In this document: positions 38,397 to 45,645 of the stretch, piece by piece
How the letters are laid out: every line of letters starts with the position of its first letter
How positions within the stretch are numbered: position 1 is the first letter of the stretch
NCBI RefSeq assembly: GCF_003206615.1
Contig: NZ_PZJW01000002.1
Location: 481,803-545,802, forward strand
From: Salinicola acroporae
GTDB taxonomy: Bacteria; Pseudomonadota; Gammaproteobacteria; Pseudomonadales; Halomonadaceae
Reading direction: 5' to 3'
DNA: 64,000 bases
Program-made: the position numbers and the translations under genes
The notes under the pieces: generated by a model
Told to the model about the DNA's origin: nothing
What the model saw: only the letters and a program-made list of their open reading frames with translations
Databases searched by the model: none

Positions 38397-38418
38397 CGTA
38401 ATACAAAAGTATATTACG
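38397..38418. promoter_or_regulatory. Inverted repeat upstream of the FdhF/YdeP-like gene
   Basis: CGTAATA and TATTACG form a perfect 7-bp inverted repeat with an 8-bp spacer, in the only AT-rich patch of the 295-bp gap between fdhD and the molybdoenzyme gene, about 160 bp before the start of the latter. A good candidate operator; the regulator is unknown. The rest of the gap shows nothing recognisable. Confidence 0.5.
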
Positions 38419-38531
38419 CCGCTGACGTTTCGGCTGTCGACAACTGGCGGGAGCTAGCAGGCACGCGGAACGAGGTAACGTATCGGCCGATACGCGCCAG
38501 GCTTTAGAGGCAGCAGCGGCGGCGTTCCGGC

Positions 38532-39335
38532 TCAGCCGTCGCCACGGCTCAACAGTTCGAGCCGCTTGCCGCGGTGGCAGTTGATCAGGGTCAGGTTGCA
38601 GCTGCGGGCGACCTCGACCGCGAGCCGGGACGGGTAGGAGAGCGTCGCCAGCGCCGGAATCCGGGCCCGGACGCTCTTCTGCACCAGTTCGAGGCTACAA
38701 CGACTGGAGGTCATTACCAGCGCCGGCATCCGGCCTGTCATCAGGCTGGCACCGATCACCTTGTCCAGCGCATTGTGGCGCCCGATATCGCGGCCGACGG
38801 TGTCGATTCGGCCCTGCTCGGAAAGCCCCAGTGCCAGATGAACGCCCGGCGAGGACTCGGTTCGCAGCGCGTCCAATCCCACGCCGAGGCTCTCCACGAG
38901 CGGCAACGACGACACGGGCAGTCGGGTCAGGCCGAACAGTAGTTGCGACTCCTCCTGAACCCCGCAGGCACCGCAGCCGCTGGTCGACAGGGTCGCCCGC
39001 GCCTGACTGCCGGCCCGCCGGGCAATCCGCTCGGCCACCTGCAGCCGGACCCGAAAACCGTGGCGGCTGGTCTCGACCGCCGTCGCCTCGACATCGGCGT
39101 ATCGGTCGATCACGCCCTCGCTGAACGCGAAACCGACCGCCAGCGCCTCGAGCTGGTGCGGCGTTGCCAGCACCGTGGCGTAGGCGGTGTCGTTGAAAAC
39201 GATGGAAACGGGAGATTCCTGCGGTCCGGGCAGCGTGTCGAGTGCGTGCGGGCTGGCATCATCGTAGCCGGTCAGCGGCTCGCGATCGCTTTGGCGCCCC
39301 TGCGGGCTGGACTCGGTGCGGAGAGGGGACGTCAT
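38532..39335 (-). CDS. fdhD: Formate dehydrogenase accessory sulfurtransferase
   Basis: FdhD carries sulfur from IscS to the bis-MGD cofactor of formate dehydrogenases. The essential cysteine pair is in TSGCGACGV at Cys121 and Cys124, the same numbers as in E. coli. SGQRDIGRHNALDK-type sequence appears here as VGRDIGRHNALDKVIG (about 178-193), and VMTSSRCSLELVQKSVRARIPAL is the other conserved block. The ATG at 39335 has GGAG upstream. It lies upstream of the FdhF/YdeP-like gene on the same strand and most likely matures that enzyme. Confidence 0.94.
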   Translation of the reverse strand: MTSPLRTESSPQGRQSDREPLTGYDDASPHALDTLPGPQESPVSIVFNDTAYATVLATPHQLEALAVGFAFSEGVIDRYADVEATAVETSRHGFRVRLQVAERIARRAGSQARATLSTSGCGACGVQEESQLLFGLTRLPVSSLPLVESLGVGLDALRTESSPGVHLALGLSEQGRIDTVGRDIGRHNALDKVIGASLMTGRMPALVMTSSRCSLELVQKSVRARIPALATLSYPSRLAVEVARSCNLTLINCHRGKRLELLSRGDG

Positions 39336-39436
39336 GGCAGACTCCGATCCATCGACGATTGCCGGGGAGACAAGATGACGATATCACGCATCGGAGGGAG
39401 GAAAAGGGCCACGTCGGAACGAGCAAGAAAGAAACC

Positions 39437-39465
39437 AATGCCCGATCCGTCGTGGATCGGGCATT
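39437..39465 (-). terminator. Rho-independent terminator of the first entericidin-like gene
   Basis: A perfect 12-bp stem with a 5-nt loop lies 6 bp after the stop of the small lipoprotein gene. On the reverse strand it is followed by a T-rich GTTTCTTTC run. Confidence 0.85.
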
Positions 39466-39471
39466 CGGCTA

Positions 39472-39603
39472 TCAGCTGGCAGCGTCCTGAACGGCTTCAC
39501 CGCCGCTTTCGATGTCCTTGCCGGCACCGTCGACCGTATTGCAGCCTGCCAGGATACCTGCGCTGAACAGTGCGGACAGAGAGAAAGCGATTAGGCGTTT
39601 CAT
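39472..39603 (-). CDS. Entericidin A/B-family lipoprotein
   Basis: A 43-residue lipoprotein read directly from the sequence. The N-terminus is MKRLIAFSLSALFSAGILAG with the lipobox Cys at position 21, followed by NTVDGAGKDIESGGEAVQD, the classic entericidin tail. The ribosome site AAGGAGGA lies just upstream. Entericidins are small antidote/toxin-type lipoproteins of the envelope linked to stationary phase and osmotic stress in E. coli. A second, diverged copy lies upstream on the same strand. Confidence 0.9.
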   Translation of the reverse strand: MKRLIAFSLSALFSAGILAGCNTVDGAGKDIESGGEAVQDAAS

Positions 39604-39746
39604 GATGTCGTCCTCCTTAACGTTTTAGGCGGATGGACGCGAGGTCCATCCGGGCCGTTGTGTGATCGGCCTGTCATCAAAGTAGCAGAGAGTCGCGCAA
39701 ACGCGTATGAGATCTTGCCTAACTCGCGGATTTGGCGTCCAAACCG

Positions 39747-39875
39747 CTATTGCGAAGCGTTCTGGATCTTCTCGCCGCCACGCTCGATGTCCTTGCCCAG
39801 GCCATGCATGGTATTGCAGGCGCTCAGTGTCAATATCAGCCAGCCGACGGCCAGCCATCCCAAACCAGCTTTCAT
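39747..39875 (-). CDS. Second entericidin-like lipoprotein
   Basis: A 42-residue lipoprotein: MKAGLGWLAVGWLILTLSA followed by lipobox Cys20 and the tail NTMHGLGKDIERGGEKIQNA, clearly homologous to the neighbouring entericidin-like protein (CNT-x-x-G-x-GKDIE-x-GGE). The ATG at 39875 has GAGGA eight bases upstream; an ATG two codons earlier is possible. The lipobox region LSAC is normal. It lies 143 bp from the first copy with its own start, so the two may be regulated separately, as ecnA and ecnB are. Confidence 0.85.
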   Translation of the reverse strand: MKAGLGWLAVGWLILTLSACNTMHGLGKDIERGGEKIQNASQ

Positions 39876-40032
39876 CGCCATGTTCCTCAGTTGCAAGGCC
39901 GCCGACCGATGCGACGGAATCGAGAGCTTACCATCGTTGCCTCGTTCGCGGCGCAACTCGACGCTCCCGTGGCCTCGACGTAAAGTGACGACTTGCGATC
40001 CGCTTCTCCCTTTCTTCACCGCCGGAGGCGTC

Positions 40033-40458
40033 ATGCCCAATTTCACGCTCGACTCTCGCCTGCAGCAGGACAGCATCCACGTCGTCGATCTGCCCCTGTG
40101 TCAGGTTCGGCTGAGCGGAGATGCCCGCTACCCCTGGATCATCCTGATCCCGCAGCGCGCCGATATCGTCGAGATCTACGATCTGCCAGGCGACGATCAG
40201 GCGAGCCTATGGCAGGAAGCCACGCGACTGGGGCAGGCGATGATGACGTTCTACGGGGGGGATAAATTGAACATCGCCACGCTTGGCAACGTCGTGCCGC
40301 AGTTCCATCTCCATGTCATCGTGCGCTTTGCCGGCGATGCCGCCTGGCCCGGCCCGGTCTGGGGCCATGGCAATATCGAAGCCTATTCGGCGGACGCGCT
40401 CGAACAGCGTCGTGCAGAGATCGCGCGGCTGGCGAGCGCTGCGACGTCATCACTGTGA
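40033..40458 (+). CDS. HIT-family (histidine triad-like) protein
   Basis: A 141-residue HIT-superfamily protein. The core is LNIATLGNVVPQFHLHVIVRF near residues 80-100. The usual H-x-H-x-H-x-x is Q-F-H-L-H-V-I here, so the first His is Gln while the catalytic middle and third His remain. PWIILIPQR and EIYDLPGDDQ are typical of the small HIT group common in pseudomonads. The ATG at 40033 follows GGAGG. Likely a nucleotide phosphoramidase or AMP-ester hydrolase; the substrate is unknown. Confidence 0.88.
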   Translation: MPNFTLDSRLQQDSIHVVDLPLCQVRLSGDARYPWIILIPQRADIVEIYDLPGDDQASLWQEATRLGQAMMTFYGGDKLNIATLGNVVPQFHLHVIVRFAGDAAWPGPVWGHGNIEAYSADALEQRRAEIARLASAATSSL

Positions 40459-40494
40459 CGCCGACGGGAGGCGTTCACCTCACCACCGTGAGGA

Positions 40495-41583
40495 TCAGCC
40501 TCGCCCGGCGCCGAACGGACCCGGCGCGGGGGCGGATTGCTGCGCGGTAGGCGCGCCAAGCATGGGGGGGCCGGCGGCCGGCCCTCGCTGCCACTGGGCC
40601 AGGGTCAGCGACAGGCCCAGCACCAGTATCAGCGCCCCGCCCGCCAGACCGACCCATGACTGCCACTGGCCACCGCCCCTGGCGGGCTTGAGGTGGCGCT
40701 TGACCCAGTCGCGCGCCAGCACGCTGAGCAAGGCCAGCGACGAGACGGTCAGCGCCGTCCCCAGCGACATTGCCATGACCGCGACCACCCCCTTGCCGAA
40801 CTGATCCAGCAGGGAGGCGGCACCCAGCAGCAGCACCGCGCCGCTACAGGGGCGGATGCCGATCGACAGCACCGTCAGCAGCGCCACGCGCCAATCTCCC
40901 GCCTGCCGGGGATCGATATGATGCTCGTGCCCGCACCCGCAATGGGCGTCGTGGGCGTGGCGCTGCGCGGGCGTCACCAGGCCTTTCGCCGAATGACGCG
41001 ACGCCGGAGCGGTCGTCGCCACCGCCGTGAAGGTCGAGGTGAAGGCCGTCGTGGCAGCGGTGCCAGCGCTGTGGCGCGTTCGCCACAGGCGTCGCAGCGA
41101 CCGGATACAGAGCCACAGCCCGACCAGGGTGACGATCGCGAAACTCGCCAGTTCCGCCTGATCGATGCTGCCCATTGCCTCGCGGGTCAACCATCCCAGA
41201 CCGAATACCAGAATGCCGATGATGGCGATCGCCATCACGCCCTGCAGCAGTGCCGCCAGCGCGGAGAGGCTCAGCGCGCGGCGCCAGGCGCCCCCCTGCG
41301 ACGCCAGATAGGTACTCAACACCACCTTGCCATGGCCCGGTCCCGCGGCATGGAAAACACCGTAGCCGAAGCTCACGCCGAGCAGCACGGCCCAGGTCGT
41401 CGCGTCGGGAGCGCGCTTCAGCGCACTGACGGCCTCGACCAGGGCGTGATAGAACTCGCCCTGCCAGAAGACGATCTGGACCGCGACCTGCTGCCACCAC
41501 CCCAGCGCATAACCAACCCCGCCAACGCCAATCAGCAGCGCCAGCGGCACCAGGAATCTCAGCGTCATTTTCAAGCCGGGCAT
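40495..41583 (-). CDS. NicO/RcnA-family nickel/cobalt-type metal permease
   Basis: A 362-residue membrane transporter of the NicO (nickel/cobalt) family. Helix I motif region: GVSFGYGVFHAAGPGHGKVVLSTYLA, with the conserved His residues and GPGHGK; the second half contains SIGIRPCSGAVLLLGAA. Between the halves a cytosolic loop is rich in His and Cys (HAHDAHCGCGHEHHID), a metal-binding trait. Its start overlaps the DUF1007 gene by 13 bp. Direction of transport and metal (Ni, Co or Zn) cannot be read from sequence alone. Confidence 0.88.
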   Translation of the reverse strand: MPGLKMTLRFLVPLALLIGVGGVGYALGWWQQVAVQIVFWQGEFYHALVEAVSALKRAPDATTWAVLLGVSFGYGVFHAAGPGHGKVVLSTYLASQGGAWRRALSLSALAALLQGVMAIAIIGILVFGLGWLTREAMGSIDQAELASFAIVTLVGLWLCIRSLRRLWRTRHSAGTAATTAFTSTFTAVATTAPASRHSAKGLVTPAQRHAHDAHCGCGHEHHIDPRQAGDWRVALLTVLSIGIRPCSGAVLLLGAASLLDQFGKGVVAVMAMSLGTALTVSSLALLSVLARDWVKRHLKPARGGGQWQSWVGLAGGALILVLGLSLTLAQWQRGPAAGPPMLGAPTAQQSAPAPGPFGAGRG

Positions 41584-42257
41584 GTAATTTCTCCGGTCTC
41601 GGCAAAGAAGCGCCCGAGATTCGGCTCGCCATTCTCACCCTTGTCCAGCATCGCCGCCTCCATCACCTTCTGCGGGTCCGGGGTCGCCTTGACGATCCGG
41701 GTGGTGCAGCCCGCCGGCGGATGGTCCAGTGTCAGGGCGTCGGGCAGTGGCTGGGAGCCGTCCTCGTTGGCCTCGTGCACCATCTCGATGTAGTAGGTGG
41801 GATCGAAAATCCGATAGCTCAGGGTATGGCCGGCCAGCCGTTGCGGTGTCGACAGCGGCAGCACGAACTCGTACACCAGTCGGTCGTCGCGATAGTCGGT
41901 ATTGGTGTCGGTGACGTCGCCCTGGGCGACGGGCTGACCATCGAGCGTGATGTTGGTCAGGTTGTGCTGGGTGGCAAGATTGTTGCGGATCTCCAAGCCC
42001 AGCGCATCGAGGCGCTGGGCCATGCTGGTACCGTCCTTGACGGTCGCCATCTCCTCCATCACCACCTGGCTGTAGAACGGATCCATGCGCCAGCGCTGGC
42101 GCAGTGCGGTCAGGTTACCTTGATCGTCGAAGACACCCTCGACGCTCATGTCGACCCAACCGTGTGGATGCGCCAGCGCGGCCGGCGAAGCCCCCAGGAG
42201 CACGCTCATCGTCAACCCCAGCCACGCGCAGTGTCGCCAAAAAAACCGTTTCCTCAA
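41571..42257 (-). CDS. DUF1007-family periplasmic protein
   Basis: A 228-residue exported protein of the DUF1007 family. A signal peptide ends near AALA (about 29), and the mature start AHPHGWVDMSVEGVFDDQ is the family hallmark; the two N-terminal His may bind metal. LRQRWRMDPFYSQVVMEE and YRIFDPTYYIEMVHE are also conserved. DUF1007 genes usually neighbour NicO permeases, as here, so a periplasmic metal-delivery or sensing role for the permease is likely. It overlaps its neighbours on both sides (4 and 13 bp). Confidence 0.9.
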   Translation of the reverse strand: MRKRFFWRHCAWLGLTMSVLLGASPAALAHPHGWVDMSVEGVFDDQGNLTALRQRWRMDPFYSQVVMEEMATVKDGTSMAQRLDALGLEIRNNLATQHNLTNITLDGQPVAQGDVTDTNTDYRDDRLVYEFVLPLSTPQRLAGHTLSYRIFDPTYYIEMVHEANEDGSQPLPDALTLDHPPAGCTTRIVKATPDPQKVMEAAMLDKGENGEPNLGRFFAETGEITCPA

Positions 42258-42700
42258 GGCAGCAATCCCAATCGAGTCTGAACGTCGATGAACAAGGGGT
42301 CGAGTTCCAGCGCATCCAGGGGCTGGCCGCCACGCCGACCGCTCAAGGTGAGGTAGGTATCGCCATTCTGCATCACGAGCCCCGGCGGGCGTTCGCCGCC
42401 GCTGGTGATCTGGGCGTGAATCTCGTAGCCGGAGCGAGAGGCCAGCACGGCATCGAGCTGGCCCAGGTCGCCATCGCCGTGGCGAATCACGAACCCGCGC
42501 TCGGCCAGCATCGCCAGCGTCGCCTTGAGCGTCTCCTCCGCCGTGGCCTGGACGGCAATACTCCGCGGCTGTGGCTGCGGCGACACCGCACAGGCGGTCA
42601 GCAACAGCAATCCGACCAGCGCGCCCAGCCAGGCGGCCTTGCGCCCGCCGGACCTCGCTGTCACGACTCGCCTGCGAGGCATGGTCTCGCGGTCTCTCAT
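42254..42700 (-). CDS. Small lipoprotein, second gene of NicO/DUF1007 operon
   Basis: A 148-residue lipoprotein. A basic N-terminus, hydrophobic core (WLGALVGLLLLTA) and lipobox Cys at about 37 are followed by one alpha/beta domain: LKATLAMLAERGFVIRHGDG, then DLGQLDAVLASRSGYEIHAQ. This pattern is repeated in the preceding lipoprotein, so the two share a domain. No named family was recognised; the layout recalls the small helix-grip-like domains of outer-membrane lipoproteins. 4-bp overlaps with both neighbours (ATGA) show translational coupling. Confidence 0.7.
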   Translation of the reverse strand: MRDRETMPRRRVVTARSGGRKAAWLGALVGLLLLTACAVSPQPQPRSIAVQATAEETLKATLAMLAERGFVIRHGDGDLGQLDAVLASRSGYEIHAQITSGGERPPGLVMQNGDTYLTLSGRRGGQPLDALELDPLFIDVQTRLGLLP

Positions 42701-43284
42701 GGTGTCACTCCGGTGGCGGGCGGGTTCAGACGAGATTCGATATCCTGGCGCAACTGCTGGCAGAACGAAGGCTGATTGTAGCTACGTGCATCGATCAGAT
42801 AACCGTTGTGATCGACCACCACCGAATCGCGGTCGACCAGCGTCGTCGCCTCCGGTGTCACCACCGAGACACGCTCGATCTGCACCGGATCGGTGTTGTA
42901 GCCACCGCCGAAGTTCTGGAACACCCCCAGCGAATACCCGCTCCTGCCACCCAGGCCGAACCCTCCCCACAAACCGGTACGCCCGAACGGGCTGTTGACG
43001 GCGCCAAGGCCTGGCTGTGAGGTCTTGCGTTCGGCGCTGACCAGCCCCAGCGACACGTCGGTATCCAGGATAGAGTAGCCCTGGCTTTCCAGCGCATCCC
43101 GCGTGGCCCGCAGACGCACCAGCGGGTCGCCGCTACCGGCCGGCCAGCGGCAGGCGGCGGGCAAGGCGTTACCGCCCATCGCCGAGGTGGGCTCCGGCGC
43201 CGACATGGCCTGACATCCGCTCAAGACACCCAGTCCGACGCACATCGCTGCCCAGCGCCCCAACCGATATCGCAGATCGTTCAT
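42697..43284 (-). CDS. Glycine-rich lipoprotein, first gene of NicO/DUF1007 operon
   Basis: A 195-residue lipoprotein starting at ATG 43284 (a GTG one codon earlier is possible). Lipobox Cys in LSGCQAM at about 24. The domain PLVRLRATRDALESQGYSIL, then DTDVSLGLVSAERKTS, matches the downstream lipoprotein's domain, but a Gly/Phe-rich insertion follows (GRTGLWGGFGLGGRSGYS, then FQNFGGGYN), then VQIERVSVVTPE and a C-terminal Cys-containing helix. Head of the four-gene operon. Unknown function. Confidence 0.7.
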   Translation of the reverse strand: MNDLRYRLGRWAAMCVGLGVLSGCQAMSAPEPTSAMGGNALPAACRWPAGSGDPLVRLRATRDALESQGYSILDTDVSLGLVSAERKTSQPGLGAVNSPFGRTGLWGGFGLGGRSGYSLGVFQNFGGGYNTDPVQIERVSVVTPEATTLVDRDSVVVDHNGYLIDARSYNQPSFCQQLRQDIESRLNPPATGVTP

Positions 43285-43648
43285 CACGGCATCCTCGCAG
43301 AAGATTGCGAACAGTGTTCAGCATGCCAGTTTCGCGGCCACCGTTCCATGCTGCTTCCGCCGTGGCCGACACTCCGTTCCCCCCGCTTGGCCGACCGCAG
43401 GCCGCCGCCCGTCGCTGCCGGCTTGCAACGACGTTATGCTAAGGCCCGTCTGCGGGACCGATCGCCGCGGGAAAGATGGGTTCTGAGTCAAGTTTATCGA
43501 TCGGATAAGGCGAATGGCCCGCTGTTTACAGCATCCGATAGAATGAACTTGGCCATAGGCCCGGGATTCACGGCAGATCAGTATCAAGTCCGACAGACGC
43601 CCAGGCGCCACCACGATGCGTTTCGATTCACTCCCAGCCGAGGATGCC
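43285..43648. other. Divergent region between lipoprotein operon and glycerate kinase gene
   Basis: These 364 bp hold both promoters. The part 43490-43570 is less GC-rich than the surroundings and the only plausible promoter area for the kinase gene. No small gene, RNA or operator was recognised. Confidence 0.4.
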
Positions 43649-44788
43649 ATGAACATCGTCATCGCCCCCGATAGCTTCAAGGATGCCCTTTCCGCCCGCG
43701 ACGCCGCTGCCGCCATCGCCGCCGGCATCGAGCGGGAACTGCCCGACGCCATCCTGCACCAGTGTCCGATGGGCGACGGCGGCGAGGGTACGCTGGATGC
43801 CCTGCTGGTGGCGACGGATGCCGAGCGGAGGACGGCAAGCGTGCAGGATGCGCTGGGGCGCGAGGCCACCGCGGCCTGGGGCTGGCACGAGGCATCGCGC
43901 ACCGCGTTCGTCGAGCTGGCCGAGGCCAGCGGTCTGCAGCAGCTCGAGCGTGACGAGCGTACCGCGCTCGACAGCACGACCTTTGGCGTCGGGCAACTGA
44001 TCGTGGCGGCGCTGGATGCCGGCGCGAAGTCGCTGGTATTGACCCTGGGCGGCAGCGCCACCAACGACGCCGGTGCCGGCATGCTGGCGGCGCTTGGCGG
44101 ACGACTGCTCGACAACAGAGGCAATCCCCTGCCTCCCGGCGGTGCCGCGCTGGCCGAACTGGCGACACTCGATCTCGAGGACCTTGATCCACGGCTGGCC
44201 TCGCTGACGGTTCAGACCGCCGTCGATGTCGATAACCCGCTGCTCGGGCCACGTGGCGCCAGCGCCGTGTTCGGCCCGCAAAAGGGCGCCACCGAGGCCG
44301 ATGTCGAGCGGCTGGATCAGGCGCTGTCGCACTTCGCCGACCATGTCGCCAGGATTCTGGACGAGGATTTCAGGGAGCTGCCGGGTGCCGGCGCCGCCGG
44401 CGGGATGGGCTTCGCGGCTCGCGCCTTTCTCGGCGCCACCCTGCGCCCCGGCATCGAACTGGTGATGGATCAGGTCGATTTCGACACATTGCTGGCCGAT
44501 GCCGACTGGGTCATCACCGGAGAGGGCCAGCTCGACGGCCAGAGTCTCTCGGGCAAGACGCCGATCGGCATCGCCCGCCGGGCAGAACGCTTCGGCGTTC
44601 CCTCCATCGTGCTGGCCGGACGGCTGGGCGATCAGTGGCAAGCCTCCTTCGATCATGGCATCACGGCCGCGTTCGCCCTGGCGGATGGTCCGATCACCCT
44701 GGACGAGGCGCTGGCTCGCTGCGGCGAACTGCTGGCCGATCGCGCGCGAACGCTGGCCAGACTGTGGCGTGCGGGCAACCACGGATGA
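43649..44788 (+). CDS. Glycerate kinase (GlxK/GarK type)
   Basis: A 379-residue glycerate 2-kinase that converts D-glycerate to 2-phosphoglycerate with ATP. Family features are IVIAPDSFKDALSARDAAAA at the N-terminus, CPMGDGGEGTLDAL, LGGSATNDAGAGMLAALG, FGPQKGATEADV, and DWVITGEGQLDGQSLSGKTP. The ATG at 43649 has GAGGA upstream and begins the conserved strand; the frame from 43616 adds 11 unconserved residues. No glyoxylate genes (gcl, garR) are adjacent. Confidence 0.94.
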   Translation: MNIVIAPDSFKDALSARDAAAAIAAGIERELPDAILHQCPMGDGGEGTLDALLVATDAERRTASVQDALGREATAAWGWHEASRTAFVELAEASGLQQLERDERTALDSTTFGVGQLIVAALDAGAKSLVLTLGGSATNDAGAGMLAALGGRLLDNRGNPLPPGGAALAELATLDLEDLDPRLASLTVQTAVDVDNPLLGPRGASAVFGPQKGATEADVERLDQALSHFADHVARILDEDFRELPGAGAAGGMGFAARAFLGATLRPGIELVMDQVDFDTLLADADWVITGEGQLDGQSLSGKTPIGIARRAERFGVPSIVLAGRLGDQWQASFDHGITAAFALADGPITLDEALARCGELLADRARTLARLWRAGNHG

Positions 44789-44873
44789 CGCGCCACCGGA
44801 CGATCTTTCGCGACGCTTGTTTTGTCGTCATGTAGCCCTGATATACCCAGGCATGGAACGCGCTTAACGTCCT

Positions 44874-44890
44874 GATAGAACGACGCTATC
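44874..44890. promoter_or_regulatory. OxyR-like half-site upstream of dps
   Basis: ATAG-N7-CTAT at 44875-44889, flanked by G and C to form GATAG-N7-CTATC, is the OxyR consensus pattern, about 80 bp before the dps start. The inner bases do not match the full consensus and no second phased site is clear. OxyR control of dps is known in E. coli. Confidence 0.5.
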
Positions 44891-44968
44891 CGTGCCATAT
44901 CGAGACTTGGATGGGGCTTCGGAGAGTGCCCGGTTACACTGTCACGATCACCTTTCAGGAGAGATACC

Positions 44969-45448
44969 ATGTCCGACATCGATACCAATGCCATCGGCCT
45001 GTATACGTCCAGCGCCGAGCAGCTCGCCGAAAAGCTCAACACGCTGCTCGCCAACTACCAGGTGTTCTACATGAACACCCGCGGCTACCACTGGAACGTC
45101 AAGGGCGAGCAGTTCTTCGAGCTCCACGCCAAGTTCGAGGAGATCTATACCGACCTGCTGACCAAGGTCGACGAGGTCGCCGAACGTATCCTGACCCTGG
45201 GCTACCAGCCGCTGCACGCCTATAGCGACTACGCCAAGGTATCGCAGATTCAGGAAGACAAGCAGGTCGCCGACGGCAAGCAGTGCGTACAGGGTCTGGT
45301 GAAGGGATTTCAGGTCCTGATCGAGCTGCAGCGCGAGTTGCTCTCCCAGGCCAGCGACGCCGACGACGAGGGCACCGCCTCCCTGGCCAGCGACTACATC
45401 CGCGAGCAGGAAAAGACCGTGTGGATGCTCAACGCCTACCTCGGCTGA
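44969..45448 (+). CDS. dps: Dps-family DNA-binding ferritin
   Basis: A 159-residue dodecameric mini-ferritin that oxidises and stores iron and protects DNA. The inter-subunit ferroxidase residues have exact Dps spacing: His41, His53, Glu57, Asp68 and Glu72 (GYHWNVKG, FELHAKFEEIY, KVDEVAERI). The N-terminal tail is short and not Lys-rich, so direct DNA binding may be weak. The ATG at 44969 has AGGAGAG upstream. An OxyR-like site precedes it and a strong terminator follows, so it is a single-gene unit. Confidence 0.95.
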   Translation: MSDIDTNAIGLYTSSAEQLAEKLNTLLANYQVFYMNTRGYHWNVKGEQFFELHAKFEEIYTDLLTKVDEVAERILTLGYQPLHAYSDYAKVSQIQEDKQVADGKQCVQGLVKGFQVLIELQRELLSQASDADDEGTASLASDYIREQEKTVWMLNAYLG

Positions 45449-45480
45449 AGCGCTCACGCTAACCGCCGCTGCCAATGTCG

Positions 45481-45510
45481 ATGCCGCCCCGAGGGGCGGC
45501 ATCGTCTTTT
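45481..45510 (+). terminator. Rho-independent terminator of dps
   Basis: ATGCCGCCCC and GGGGCGGCAT form a 9-10 bp stem with a tiny loop, followed by CGTCTTTT, 33 bp after the dps stop. Confidence 0.9.
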
Positions 45511-45645
45511 GGGGCACGGGCTATCTCACCGATAGTCGAGATTAATTAAACTTCGACAATCCTCCGGCCGATGTTGTGCGGTACCCACCACGAGCCCTGC
45601 GATCCGGCAGGCTCGCGGCTTACTTCCCGCCCAGCGGAGGCCATC

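Noticed and set aside
35930-38401. An 823-codon open frame on the forward strand opposite the FdhF/YdeP-like gene
   Set aside because: It is the antisense of a strongly conserved molybdoenzyme. Long antisense frames are common in GC-rich DNA, and its product shows no domain pattern.
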